Positions 34,634-44,185 of a stretch of DNA of 64,000 bases are shown in pieces. The notes beneath the pieces are model-generated. The model made no database searches. It had not been told where the DNA came from and saw nothing but the letters and a program-made list of their open reading frames with translations. Position 1 is the stretch's first letter; each line of letters begins with the position of its first letter. The translations under genes and the position numbers were made by a program. Origin of the DNA: an uncultured Oscillospiraceae bacterium (GTDB taxonomy: Bacteria; Bacillota; Clostridia; Oscillospirales; Ruminococcaceae); the NCBI GenBank assembly GCA_947522735.1, contig CANNTZ010000004.1:1-64000 (forward strand), given 5' to 3'.

Positions 34634-35702
34634 ATGAACAATAGAATAGTCATGCTTTTTTGAGGCGATGTCTGCACCGTCAGGCGGCGCGACATATGCA
34701 CGGGGGAGAGAGCCGCCGAGACGATGGCCGGAGTGTGCAGCCGCGCCGAAAAGGCGGATTTTTCCATTGCCAAACTCGCGAGTGTCCGCTGATACGCGAG
34801 GGAGAGGCGCGGCCGATTGTCAAATCCGGTGCGGCGCTGCTCGGGCCTCCCGAGAGCGTGGAGCTGCTGCGCGCCGGCGGCTTCGGATATGTCTGCCTTG
34901 CGAACAACCACCTCGGCGACTACGGCGCCGCAGGCATCCGCTCGACGCTGCGTGTGCTCGATGAAAGCGGCATAGGCTATTTTGGCGGGGGGAGAAGATA
35001 TCGAGCGGGAGTACAGGCCGTTGCGGCCGGAGAAAAACGGCGTTCGAGTATCGGTCGTGACGGCTTGCGGCAACGAGTTCGCGTCGCAGGCCCGATACGC
35101 CGGGTGCGCCGTGCGATAGCGGAGGAGCGGGAGCGCTCCGATTTTGCCGTCGTCTATTATCACGGCGGCACCGGGGACTATCCTTTCCCCGCGCCGAACG
35201 CTGCGGAGAGGTACCGGCTGTTTATTGATCTCGGCGCGGATGCGGTGATTGGCAACCATCCGCGCTGTATGTAGGTCACGGAATGTTACGACGGAAAGCC
35301 GGTGATATACAGCCTTGGCAACCTGTTTTTCCCGCCGGAGGAGCCGGTCGGGGAGCAGGCGCCGTGGAGCTCCGGTTGCCTTGCGGAGCTGAAGCTCGAA
35401 AAGGGTGCGCCGCCGTCGTTCATACAGGCAAGCGCGACGACAGCCCCACGCTGCTTTTGGGCCGCGAGGAGGAGCGGGTGCGCAGTTATCTCGACGAGTT
35501 GTCCGCGCCGATAGCGGACGGACGGGAGCTTAATGCGCTGTTCGAGGGCTGGAGCATAATAACAGGGCCGCTTTATGCGGGGCTGCTCGCTCACGGCTAC
35601 TGCGGAGAGGACGCGGAGCCCTATGCGTCGGCGCACATCCTCAACGATTTTAGCTGCGAGGCGCGCGCACCTTTTAAAGACTCTGTTCCGGCTACAATAT
35701 GA
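34634..35702 (+). pseudogene. CapA-like metallophosphatase pseudogene (several lesions)
   Basis: Fragments of the poly-gamma-glutamate-capsule CapA family are readable in changing frames: an N-terminal IVMLF-GDVC broken by an in-frame TGA at 34661-34663; ADFSIAKL then a shift into ECPLIREGEA near 34775; CLANNHLGDYG intact; a shift near 34990 after which EKNGVRVSVVTACGNEF is in another frame; VYYHGG and AVIGNHP; an in-frame TAG at 35272-35274 directly before VTECYDGKPVIYSLGN; and a further shift near 35420 into the C-terminal frame ending at 35702. At least five lesions make a functional product impossible. It follows the CE15-like gene by 16 bp. Confidence 0.88.
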
Positions 35703-35773
35703 GGGGCGCGTTCCGGAGGCGGAAAAAGCGTGTACAGGTCGAGAAATTTCTAAAGGTTCCGCCGGAATAAAAG

Positions 35774-35806
35774 AAACGCCGTCTGCTGCTGCGGGCGGCG
35801 TTTACT
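35774..35806 (+). terminator. Terminator after the capA-like pseudogene
   Basis: AAACGCCG pairs with CGGCGTTT, followed by ACTTT; it ends the GH2-CE15-capA run. Confidence 0.7.
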
Positions 35807-35829
35807 TTGCGGGGAAAATGTGGTATCAT
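35801..35829 (+). promoter_or_regulatory. Promoter of the SDR gene
   Basis: TTTACT (35801-35806), 17 bp, TATCAT (35824-35829); the -35 overlaps the tail of the preceding terminator. Confidence 0.55.
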
Positions 35830-35861
35830 TAATATGTAACAAAGCAAAGGAGGCTGAGAAT

Positions 35862-36641
35862 ATGGAAAATGCGAAGAAAATAGCGGTGATAACCGGCGCG
35901 TCCAGCGGCATGGGGAGACGCTTTGCCGAGACGATAGGCGAATACGGCGAGCAGCTCGACGAGGTATGGGTCGTCGCGCGGCGGCTCGAACGGCTAAAGG
36001 AGCTGAAAACGCCATATCCAGTGCGCGCGTTGCCGATGGATCTGACCGACCGGGGCGCGTTTGACGAATATGAGCGGCTGCTCGCGCAGGAAAAGCCGGA
36101 GGTACGTTTGCTGATAAATTGCAGCGGCTATGGCCGTTTCTGCGCAAGCTTCGACACGCCGCTCGACGGCAATCTCAATATGCTCGACCTCAACTGCGGC
36201 GCGGTGGTGGCGATGTGTCAGCTAACCTCGCCATATATGAGCCGCGGCGCGCGGATAATGAACATCGCTTCTGTCGCGGCGTTCCAGCCTATACCGTACA
36301 TCAACGTCTATGCCGCGACGAAGGCGTTCGTGCTCAGCTTCAGCCGCGCGCTGAACCGTGAGCTGCGCGGGCGCGGAATCAGCGTGACGGCGGTCTGCCC
36401 GTTCTGGACAAAAACGGAATTTTTCGACCGAGCCATCGAAAAGGACAAAAACCCGATTGTCAAAAAATATACCGCAATGTATGAGCCGGATCAGATTGTA
36501 CAGCGCGCGTGGCGAGACCTGAAGCGCGGACGGGACGTCAGCAAGTTCGGCTTTGTCGCACGCTTTCAGGCGGCGCTCGCCAAAATATTGCCGCACAGCT
36601 TCGTCATGACCTATTGGATGCGCCAGCAGAAGCTGAAGTGA
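35862..36641 (+). CDS. Short-chain dehydrogenase/reductase (SDR)
   Basis: A 259-residue classical SDR: cofactor motif TGASSGMGRRFAE near residue 12, an NCSGYG variant of the usual NNAG motif, catalytic Ser region IMNIASVAAFQP and YAATKAFVLSFSRAL with the Tyr-x3-Lys pair. Oxidises or reduces an unidentified hydroxyl or keto group with NAD(P)H. The ATG at 35862 is chosen for its AAAGGAGG site. It is monocistronic, between two terminators. Confidence 0.88.
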   Translation: MENAKKIAVITGASSGMGRRFAETIGEYGEQLDEVWVVARRLERLKELKTPYPVRALPMDLTDRGAFDEYERLLAQEKPEVRLLINCSGYGRFCASFDTPLDGNLNMLDLNCGAVVAMCQLTSPYMSRGARIMNIASVAAFQPIPYINVYAATKAFVLSFSRALNRELRGRGISVTAVCPFWTKTEFFDRAIEKDKNPIVKKYTAMYEPDQIVQRAWRDLKRGRDVSKFGFVARFQAALAKILPHSFVMTYWMRQQKLK

Positions 36642-36805
36642 CGGCTGGCGGCGATGAGCAGGAGCCTCGGATACCCGGAGAAAACCTCAGTCCTTATCGG
36701 AGCCTTCATTATTGAGTGGGAGCGGCAGTGGGCCGGCGGGTATCTGTCGATGGAAAAGCCGCGTTGCGCTCCGGCGGCGAAAAACACATGGCTGAACAAT
36801 AAATG

Positions 36806-36841
36806 CGAAAAGGCGTCTCATTTTCTGTGAGACGCCTTTTC
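36806..36841. terminator. Bidirectional terminator between SDR and GH106-like genes
   Basis: GAAAAGGCGTCTCA and TGAGACGCCTTTTC form a near-perfect stem with a small loop between the convergent genes. Confidence 0.92.
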
Positions 36842-36891
36842 GCGCGGCGGGTTGAGGGTATATCGGGCCGGAATTTTGTTCGGAGAAAACG

Positions 36892-39846
36892 TCAGCAGTC
36901 AATGCCGAAGCGGACGAAAGCGTAGCGCTCGCGGAAGCGGCTGCACCGGCCGTGTCTCCACTGGCTCTCGAAGCTGAAGGTGTTGGGGCCGACGCCGTAG
37001 GGCTCGGGATCGACGCAGTGGTGCGGGCCAAGCAGATTGCGGTTGGAGTTGGTCAGCCGCAGGACAAGCTCGTTGTCGCCCTCAGTCAGATAGTCCGCAA
37101 GGTCTATGCTGCGCGCGAACATCAGCCGTCCGGCGTGGACGCCGTTGACGAAAACCTCGCAGACGGCATAGCGTCCGGGCAGATCGAGCAGCGTGGCGCC
37201 GCCGCGCCTGTAGCTGACGGTGGTTTTAGCTGTGATGGTTCCGGCGAAGAAGGGGTAGCCGTCGGAGGTTATATCGCGCAGGTCGACGGTGTTTTTCTGC
37301 GGGACGAGGCGGAAACCGCCCTCGCAGCAGAGGCTGTTCCTGACGTCCGGAACGAGCGGCAGCGATGCCACGGCAAAATCGCCGTAGAGATAGACCGCCT
37401 CGACCTCGGTGTCGAAGCTCAGACAGTTGCGCAGGCTCTCGGAGCCGCCGCCGTAGAGCACCTCGTATACGTATTCGCGCTGATGATAACCGAAGGTGAA
37501 GATCAGCTCGTTGTGTCCCTCGCGGACAAGGGGCGCGATATCGGCAGTGAGGAAGCTGCGGTCGAGCCACCACGGAGCGCCGAGGTCAAGCGCGTGTCCG
37601 TTGACAGAAACGCTCTTGTATTTGAGCGGCTCGGCGCAGACGCGCAGCGTCTTGGGGAGAAAACCGGCGTCAAAGGAGAATTGCAGCGAGACGTCGCCCT
37701 CAAAGCGCTCCTGAAGCAGCTCGTCGCGGATGCGCTCGATCGGGCGCTCCTCGCTGAAGCCGCCGCCGTTCAGGCTGACGCGGGCGCGGTCGAGCGTGAG
37801 GGCGTTGACCGGCTTTTCGGCAAGCTCAAAGTCGCCGAGACGTATCGCCCTTGCGCGGGGCTGAAGGACGGAGGAGGGCTGCTCGTCGGTTTCGATGAGC
37901 AGGTGAGACTGGGAATCGGCGAAGTCGAGCCGGAGCCGAAGAGAGTCTCCACAGCGCTCGCCGTAGACGGGCCTTGCTTCAAGCGTGAGGAGGTCAAGCT
38001 CGCTGACGCCCCTGAAGCCGTCGAGACGGACAAAAACGCCGTCAATAGCGCTGTGCGAGAGGGAGGTGAGGTAGACTATGCGTCCCTCGCCGGTTCTGCG
38101 CAGCATCATTTTGATATCGGGCAGCGGAGCTTGAGGAGAAGCGGAGGCGCGCACTGCGACGGGGCAGGAGGCCTTGATATCGTCGAAGCCGCAGGTGGAG
38201 CGCAGCCAGCCGTTGTCGGCGGGAGCGCCGTCGATGCAGGCGGGCGCGGGGCCGTATAGCCAGACGCGGCCGCCGTTTGCGATAAATTCACGCAGCAGTG
38301 CGGCGGTGGAGGAATCGAGGGTGTCGCAGACGGGAACGACGACCTGCGAATACTCGCAGAGCCCGACGCGCAGTCTGTCGCCGCTTACGCTCGCGTGGCG
38401 CGCCATCATCCACTCGTCGCCGAGGTGATAGGGCACCTGATATTCGCCGAGCAGCTCGATAAGCCCGGAGAGCGAGCGTTCAAGGTGCTCGAAGCGTTTG
38501 CCGGAGCCGCTGCGCTTGTACCACATCCATGCGCTGTGGTTCGGATGGATGACGAGCGTCTCGGCAAGCTCGTTCCCCTGCGCGAGAATATAGCCGAGAT
38601 TGCGAAAATATTCGTTAAATTCGCCAAGCGCCTTTTGCCACGGCAGGTGCTCGGAGTAGTTGGCGGGGTAGTCGCGCTTGCGCTGTCCGCGGATGGAGTA
38701 GGGATAGAGGTGCCAACACATCAGGTTGACGCCGCCGGCGTATTGCAGCTCGGCGATATTTTTCAGCTCGTTCGGGGAGACGTCCCAGCCGCAGCAGGCG
38801 AACATCTCGGAGAGCGCCATCCTTTTGCCAAGCTGCGCGCAGACCGAGCCGAGCTGGCGCGGGCCGAGGTCGTTGACAAGATTGCGGCCGAGATAGTCGA
38901 TGCCGGGGAGCTGCTCATACTCATAGAACGGCATGACGCCGCCGCAGCACAGCATCTGGCCCTCGAGTGAAAACTCCTCGATTGCGTGGCCGGTCAGCTT
39001 TGCGCCGTTCTTCTCGCACCATTCGCCAAGCTGCTTTGGAAACGCCGTGATAAACAGCTCATGCAGCATTTTGTAGTAGCGGTAGCGGAACTGCTCCGCG
39101 CCGTCGAAATCAAGGAACAGCGCCGCAAGCCCGTCGAAGATATCCTCGCCGTAGCGGCGGCGGTACTCGTCCGGCAGCGTGTTGGACCACGTTGTGCCCC
39201 AGCGGTAATACTGCGGCTCGTCGGTGAAGAAGCCGGGCATAGTTTCGGATATGCCCACCCTTTCCCTATAGGTCTCGTAGGTGTGGTCTATGAATTTGCG
39301 CACAATTTTTGCATCGAGGGTATCGACATAGCTGGGGTCGTAGCCCTGACGGACGACGTAATAGCTCCCCTTGCCCTCATCGCCGTTTACGCGGACGCAT
39401 TTGCCGTCCCGCAGCATGTAGACACCGACTATAGGGTCGCCACTGCCGGTTTGTCCCATGTGCAGCATTGGCTTTCCGCTCGGCGCGTCGGGATAGCGTT
39501 CGGAGGTCTCGACGGTGAGAAAGGTCGCCCAGTTGGCGGGATCCTTCAGCAGCTCGCCGCCGCCGAAGCCGCTCGGCCAGCCGTTTTCGTCGTAGCACCA
39601 TGCCGTCATGCCCAGCTTTCCCGCCTCGTCCACGCTTGTGCGCACGGCGTCAAACCATTCGTCGGAGAAATATTCTGTGTCAAGTCCGGTGCGCGCGTGC
39701 ATGAATGCGCCGCCCATGTTGATCTCACGCATGTTGCGGAGCTGGCGGCGCAGCCCCTCCTCTTCAAGCCGGTCGTTCCAGCTCCAGAACGGGATCGCGC
39801 CGTACTCGCCGGAGTGCTCGCGAGTGCTTTGGATAAGCTTTTCCAT
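36892..39846 (-). CDS. GH106-like glycoside hydrolase (alpha-L-rhamnosidase type)
   Basis: A 984-residue protein. The N-terminus (YGAIPFWSWNDRLEEEGLRRQLRNM) and the segments MTAWCYDENGWPSGF, PGFFTDEPQYY and LTGHAIEEFSLEGQ are typical of the large GH106/alpha-rhamnosidase-like group; a C-terminal beta domain with TKTTVSYRRGG and LRLTNSNRNLLGP follows. Conserved acidic residues in DENGW, TDEP and EEF are candidates for catalysis. No signal peptide. The likely role is removal of rhamnose or a similar deoxysugar from pectic or glycoside oligosaccharides inside the cell. It lies 47 bp after the pyridoxal kinase gene on the same strand. Confidence 0.8.
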   Translation of the reverse strand: MEKLIQSTREHSGEYGAIPFWSWNDRLEEEGLRRQLRNMREINMGGAFMHARTGLDTEYFSDEWFDAVRTSVDEAGKLGMTAWCYDENGWPSGFGGGELLKDPANWATFLTVETSERYPDAPSGKPMLHMGQTGSGDPIVGVYMLRDGKCVRVNGDEGKGSYYVVRQGYDPSYVDTLDAKIVRKFIDHTYETYRERVGISETMPGFFTDEPQYYRWGTTWSNTLPDEYRRRYGEDIFDGLAALFLDFDGAEQFRYRYYKMLHELFITAFPKQLGEWCEKNGAKLTGHAIEEFSLEGQMLCCGGVMPFYEYEQLPGIDYLGRNLVNDLGPRQLGSVCAQLGKRMALSEMFACCGWDVSPNELKNIAELQYAGGVNLMCWHLYPYSIRGQRKRDYPANYSEHLPWQKALGEFNEYFRNLGYILAQGNELAETLVIHPNHSAWMWYKRSGSGKRFEHLERSLSGLIELLGEYQVPYHLGDEWMMARHASVSGDRLRVGLCEYSQVVVPVCDTLDSSTAALLREFIANGGRVWLYGPAPACIDGAPADNGWLRSTCGFDDIKASCPVAVRASASPQAPLPDIKMMLRRTGEGRIVYLTSLSHSAIDGVFVRLDGFRGVSELDLLTLEARPVYGERCGDSLRLRLDFADSQSHLLIETDEQPSSVLQPRARAIRLGDFELAEKPVNALTLDRARVSLNGGGFSEERPIERIRDELLQERFEGDVSLQFSFDAGFLPKTLRVCAEPLKYKSVSVNGHALDLGAPWWLDRSFLTADIAPLVREGHNELIFTFGYHQREYVYEVLYGGGSESLRNCLSFDTEVEAVYLYGDFAVASLPLVPDVRNSLCCEGGFRLVPQKNTVDLRDITSDGYPFFAGTITAKTTVSYRRGGATLLDLPGRYAVCEVFVNGVHAGRLMFARSIDLADYLTEGDNELVLRLTNSNRNLLGPHHCVDPEPYGVGPNTFSFESQWRHGRCSRFRERYAFVRFGIDC

Positions 39847-39893
39847 TTTTCTGTGTTCCCCTTGCTTGACGTTTTGAATATACTATTTGTAAT

Positions 39894-40766
39894 TTACAGC
39901 AGTGAAAATCCGCTGAGTATCTCGTTTTGAGTCAGATAAGGCAGCGCCCGTTCAAACATTACGCCGTAGCGGGTGTCGGTGGAATAGCTGAAGGTGGTCT
40001 TGATTGCGATTTCGAGAAAACGGGTGGCGCGCACCATCGCGAGCGGCAGGCTGTCGCCCTGCATCAGGCCGCCGGTCAGCACGGCGGCAAAGATATCGCC
40101 GGTGCCGGGATAGGACACCGGGACGTAGTCACAGCCGACATACCAGAATTTTCCGCTCTCCTTGTCGTAGCCGATATTTGCCATTTCGCCTGCGGCCATC
40201 TCTGCGCCGGTTATCACGATGAGCCGCGGTCCCATCTCGCCGAGCCGCGCGAGGACGCTTTTGGCCTGAGTGCGCGTCAGCGGGGAGTGGATGAGCTCCG
40301 CGCCGAGCAGCATCGACGCTTCGGTTGTGTTCGGCGTTATCACGTCGGCGACGTGAACCAGCTCCTTCATTCTTTCGCGCATTTCGGGGGTATAGGTGCG
40401 GTAGGGTTTGCCGTGGTCGCCCATGACGGGATCGACGACGGCGAGGGCGTTTGGATACGCAGCATAGAAGTCAAGGCAACTGTCGATCTGCTGCTGTGAA
40501 TTGAGGAAGCCGCTGTATACGCAGTCAAAATCGATGTTTATGCGCCTGTAGTGTTCGAGACATGGCTCGATGAAGTCGGTCAGGTCGCGCAGGGCGACGT
40601 CGCCGAGCCCGCCGGTGTGCGTCGAGAGCACTGCCGTCGGAACCGGGCACACCTGCACGCCCATCGCCGACATCACCGGGAGAATCACCGCTATCGAGCA
40701 GCGCCCGAAGCCGGAGAGGTCGTGTATCGCCGCAACCCGCAAAAGTTTGTCGTGTCTGCCATCCAT
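39894..40766 (-). CDS. Pyridoxal/pyridoxamine kinase (PdxY/PdxK type)
   Basis: A 290-residue ribokinase-fold kinase making B6 phosphates. Markers: AAIHDLSGFGRCSIAV at the N-terminus, LSTHTGGLG, VVDPVMGDHGKPY and the anion-hole/catalytic SYPGTGDIFAAVLTGG. ATG at 40766 follows an AGAGG site; a TTG directly upstream is an alternative. It may be cotranscribed with the GH106-like gene, an association without an obvious functional link. Confidence 0.92.
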   Translation of the reverse strand: MDGRHDKLLRVAAIHDLSGFGRCSIAVILPVMSAMGVQVCPVPTAVLSTHTGGLGDVALRDLTDFIEPCLEHYRRINIDFDCVYSGFLNSQQQIDSCLDFYAAYPNALAVVDPVMGDHGKPYRTYTPEMRERMKELVHVADVITPNTTEASMLLGAELIHSPLTRTQAKSVLARLGEMGPRLIVITGAEMAAGEMANIGYDKESGKFWYVGCDYVPVSYPGTGDIFAAVLTGGLMQGDSLPLAMVRATRFLEIAIKTTFSYSTDTRYGVMFERALPYLTQNEILSGFSLL

Positions 40767-40871
40767 CAAAAAAACCTCTTTTTAGCAAGTTATATCCAGA
40801 TTATATCAATTATCCGCCGGAAAGTCAACCGCGAAGCGGGCTGAAGCGGAAACAGCATCGGCGCGAACATG

Positions 40872-40900
40872 TTGTAATATATCCCCGGATCTGGTATAAT
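40872..40900 (+). promoter_or_regulatory. Promoter of the MATE transporter gene
   Basis: TTGTAA (40872-40877), 17 bp, TATAAT (40895-40900). Confidence 0.7.
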
Positions 40901-40939
40901 GGGGATTGTTATAATGGTGTCGGAGGCGTTTTTGGGAAA

Positions 40940-42340
40940 ATGGGTATTATGAAGCGGCTTACGGGAGGCAGGGGCGATATCGACATGACGCGCGGAGGCA
41001 TTGCGCGTCATCTCATTGAATTTGCCATCCCGCTGCTAATCGGGAACATATTCCAGCAGCTCTACAACACGGTGGACACGTGGGTGGTCGGAAACTATGT
41101 CAGCAACGAGGCGTTTTCAGCTGTAGGCACGGTGGGGCCGATAATCAATATGCTGATCGGCTTTTTCATGGGCTTTTCCAGCGGCGCTGGCGTCGTGATC
41201 TCGCAATATTACGGCGCAAAGCGCTATGATAAGGTCCACGACACCGTCCATACCGCGATGCTGATGACGCTGGGGCTGGGGGTCCTCTTTACGGCGCTCG
41301 GCATCACGATGATACCGTTTATGCTCAAGCTGATGAAAACGCCGCAGGAGGTCAAGCCGGAATCGACGGCGTATCTGACTATCTACTTCGCGGGAATAAT
41401 TGGCCTGTTAATATACAATATGGGCGCAGGGATACTGCGAGCCGTCGGCGATTCACGGCGTCCGTTCTACTATCTCGTCGTCGCCGCAGTCATAAATACG
41501 GTGCTCGATCTCGTTTTTGTTATTGTTTTCGATATGGGCGTCAGCGGGGTTGCGTTGGCGACGGTAATCGCACAGGGGATATCGGCGACGCTGGTCGTTT
41601 TCGAGCTTATGACGACCGATATGTGCGTCAGGCTGCGGCTGCGCGACCTGAGGATAGACCGCGAAATGCTGATAAAGACGGTGCGGATCGGCCTGCCTGC
41701 GGCGCTACAGATGGCCGTGACCTCCTTCTCGAACGTGTTCGTCCAGTCGTATATCAACCACTTTGGCCCGGACTGCATGTCCGGCTGGACGGCGTATTCC
41801 AAGATAGACCAGCTCCTGTTCCTGCCGATGCAGTCTTTGGCGTTGGCCTCCACGACCTTTGTCGGGCAGAATCTTGGCGTGAACGACGAGCGCCGCGCAC
41901 GCCGGGGCGCAAATATCGCGTTCCTGATGTCGATAGCCTCGACGCTGCTGCTCATGGCGCCGGTCATGCTCGCGGCGCCGCGGCTGATAGAATTTTTCAA
42001 CGACAAGCCGGAGGTTGTGGGCTACGGCACGATGATGCTGCGTTACATCACGCCGTTCTACGTGCTCTGCTGCTTCAACCAGATCTATTCCGGCGCATTG
42101 CGCGGCTCCGGCAACAGCCGCGCGCCAATGGTGTTCATGCTGCTCTCCTTTGTGGCGTTCCGCCAGTGCTATCTCTACGTGACGACGCATTATATATCCA
42201 ACACGACGCTGCCGGTGATAATGAGTTATCCTGCGGGCTGGCTTGTGTGCAGCGCGGTAACGCTCGTCTATTACCTCCGCCATCCCCTCTCCGGCAGAGG
42301 CGTTGTGGAGGGCTCCGGGCCCGCCGCGGCGCGGGCGTAG
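40940..42340 (+). CDS. MATE-family efflux transporter
   Basis: A 466-residue integral membrane protein with about twelve helices. N-terminal LIEFAIPLLIGNIFQQLYNTVDTWVVG and the mirrored second half with LFLPMQSLALASTTFVGQNLG are characteristic of the MATE/DinF superfamily, which exports drugs or metabolites with Na+ or H+. Start ATG at 40940 (GGAGG lies 13 bases upstream); an ATG at 40949 is an alternative. It has its own promoter and terminator. Confidence 0.92.
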   Translation: MGIMKRLTGGRGDIDMTRGGIARHLIEFAIPLLIGNIFQQLYNTVDTWVVGNYVSNEAFSAVGTVGPIINMLIGFFMGFSSGAGVVISQYYGAKRYDKVHDTVHTAMLMTLGLGVLFTALGITMIPFMLKLMKTPQEVKPESTAYLTIYFAGIIGLLIYNMGAGILRAVGDSRRPFYYLVVAAVINTVLDLVFVIVFDMGVSGVALATVIAQGISATLVVFELMTTDMCVRLRLRDLRIDREMLIKTVRIGLPAALQMAVTSFSNVFVQSYINHFGPDCMSGWTAYSKIDQLLFLPMQSLALASTTFVGQNLGVNDERRARRGANIAFLMSIASTLLLMAPVMLAAPRLIEFFNDKPEVVGYGTMMLRYITPFYVLCCFNQIYSGALRGSGNSRAPMVFMLLSFVAFRQCYLYVTTHYISNTTLPVIMSYPAGWLVCSAVTLVYYLRHPLSGRGVVEGSGPAAARA

Positions 42341-42349
42341 CGGACAGAC

Positions 42350-42400
42350 AAGACCGGCTCCGGCGCAATCGTCCTGATTGCGGCGGGGCCGGTCTTTCGC
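42350..42400. terminator. Bidirectional terminator between MATE and ABC exporter genes
   Basis: A long stem, AGACCGGC...GCCGGTCT with inner GCAATC/GATTGC, between convergent genes. Confidence 0.9.
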
Positions 42401-42409
42401 GTCGGTTTA

Positions 42410-44185
42410 TCAGAGAAACTGCGCCTCGAACATTTCGCGGTAGAAGCCGCGCTTTGCCATCAGCTCGTCGTGGGTGCCGGTCTCGACTATGCGTCCGTCG
42501 CGCACGACGAGTATCATATCGGCGCTCCGGATGGTGGAGAGGCGGTGCGCGATGACAAAGCAGGTCTTGCCGTCCATGATGCGGCGCATCGCGGTCTGTA
42601 TGCGGCGCTCGGTGCGGGTGTCGACGTTGGAGGTGGCCTCGTCGAGAATGAGCAGCTTGGCGTCGATGAGCATTGCGCGCGCAATGGTCAGGAGCTGCTT
42701 TTGCCCCTTGGAGATGTTGCCGCCGTCGTCGTCAAGTACGGTGTCGTAGCCGTCGGGCAGGGACTCGATAAAGTCGGCGATACCGGCTCTGCGGCAGGCC
42801 TCGGCGACCTCCTCGCGCGTTGCGGATTCCTTGCCGTAGGCAATGTTTTCGTAGACGGTGCCGCCGAACAGCCACGTGTCCTGAAGCACCATCGAATAGG
42901 CGTGGCGCAGGCTGGAACGGGTGACGGAGCCGGTCGGCATACCGTCAAGGGTTATGACGCCGCGCTGCGGATCGTAAAAGCGCATGAGCAGGTTGATGAT
43001 CGTGGTTTTTCCTGCGCCGGTCGGCCCGGCAATAGCGACGAGACTGCCCGCGGGGACGCTCAGGCTCAGGCCGCGGATGACCTCAATGCCGTCGATATAG
43101 CTGAAATCGACGTTTTCAAGGGCGACGTCACCGCTCACCTCATCCAGCTCGAACGCACCGGGAGTGTCCTCGCGCTCGGACGGCTCGTCGAGCAGGCGAA
43201 AGACGCGCTCCGCTGCGGAGATGGCGGATTGCAGGTCTCCGATGATATTTGCGATCTCGTTGACGGGGCCGGCGAACTTGCGGGAATAGAGCACGAAGGA
43301 GGATATGCCGCCGATTCCGAGCTTCCCCGCGAGATACAGCAGCGAGCCGAACACGCCTGCAAGCGACAGCGCGAGGTCGTTGACGAAGCCGACGGTCGGG
43401 CCGGTTATCCTGCCGTAATATTCCGATTTGAAGAAGGCGGTTATCGCGGCGTTGTTGAAGCTCTCAAAGCGGCCGCAGGTGACGTCCTCGCGGTTGTACG
43501 CCTTGATGGTGCGCTGGCCGGTTATCATCTCCTCGACAAAGCCGTTGAGCTCGCCGTATTTTTTGGAGCGCTCGCGGAACAGCGGGCGGGTACGCGAGGT
43601 TATATAGCGCACGAGCGTGACCGAGAGGGGAAAGGTAACGACAAATACCAGTGAGAGGAGCGGCGAGATCGTCAGCATCATCACAAACGAACCGGCTATA
43701 GTGACAGCGCTTGAAAATATCTGCACGATATCGCTGGAGAGGGAGGTGTTGATGGTGTCCACGTCGTATGAGACGCGGCTGAGCACGTCGCCGGTCTGGC
43801 TGCGGTCAAACCAGCCGACGGGCAGCGATGCAAGCTTCTCGAAGATGTCGCGGCGCATGTTATAGACGGCGTTCTGGCTGATTCTTATCATAAGCAGCGA
43901 GAGTGCGTAGGAGAGCGCCGAGGACAGGACGTAGCAGCCGGTCATGGCAAGGCAGCAGCGCAGCACGCCGGGAATATCGACCGCGCCGCGTCCCGGCACG
44001 ATGAGGTCGATGGCTTTGCCGGAGAGCGCGGGGCCTGCCAGCGCCAGCGCGTTTCCGGAGATGGATATGACTATCGCCGCCAGCAGCGCCCAGCCGTCGA
44101 CATGCAGCAGATAGCGTATGAGCCGCGCGAGCACTGCGCGCCTGCGCCCGGTGAATATCCCTGACGCCTTGTCTTTACCGCTCAA
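42410..44185 (-). CDS. ABC exporter half-transporter, second gene of a heterodimeric pair
   Basis: A 591-residue type IV ABC half-transporter: six membrane helices in the first 330 residues, then a nucleotide-binding domain with Walker A GPTGAGKTTI, an unusual signature ISKGQKQ (LSGGQ in the canonical form) and Walker B LLILDEAT with a normal catalytic Glu. The start is TTG, overlapping the partner gene's stop by 11 bp with GGGAGGCG as ribosome site. Together with the upstream half it should form an exporter for drugs, lipids or peptides of unknown identity. Confidence 0.9.
   Translation of the reverse strand: MSGKDKASGIFTGRRRAVLARLIRYLLHVDGWALLAAIVISISGNALALAGPALSGKAIDLIVPGRGAVDIPGVLRCCLAMTGCYVLSSALSYALSLLMIRISQNAVYNMRRDIFEKLASLPVGWFDRSQTGDVLSRVSYDVDTINTSLSSDIVQIFSSAVTIAGSFVMMLTISPLLSLVFVVTFPLSVTLVRYITSRTRPLFRERSKKYGELNGFVEEMITGQRTIKAYNREDVTCGRFESFNNAAITAFFKSEYYGRITGPTVGFVNDLALSLAGVFGSLLYLAGKLGIGGISSFVLYSRKFAGPVNEIANIIGDLQSAISAAERVFRLLDEPSEREDTPGAFELDEVSGDVALENVDFSYIDGIEVIRGLSLSVPAGSLVAIAGPTGAGKTTIINLLMRFYDPQRGVITLDGMPTGSVTRSSLRHAYSMVLQDTWLFGGTVYENIAYGKESATREEVAEACRRAGIADFIESLPDGYDTVLDDDGGNISKGQKQLLTIARAMLIDAKLLILDEATSNVDTRTERRIQTAMRRIMDGKTCFVIAHRLSTIRSADMILVVRDGRIVETGTHDELMAKRGFYREMFEAQFL

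Noticed and set aside
34661..34663. The in-frame TGA in the capA-like gene as a selenocysteine codon
   Set aside because: The family has no redox Cys at this site, and several frameshifts and a TAG occur downstream, so decay is the better explanation.
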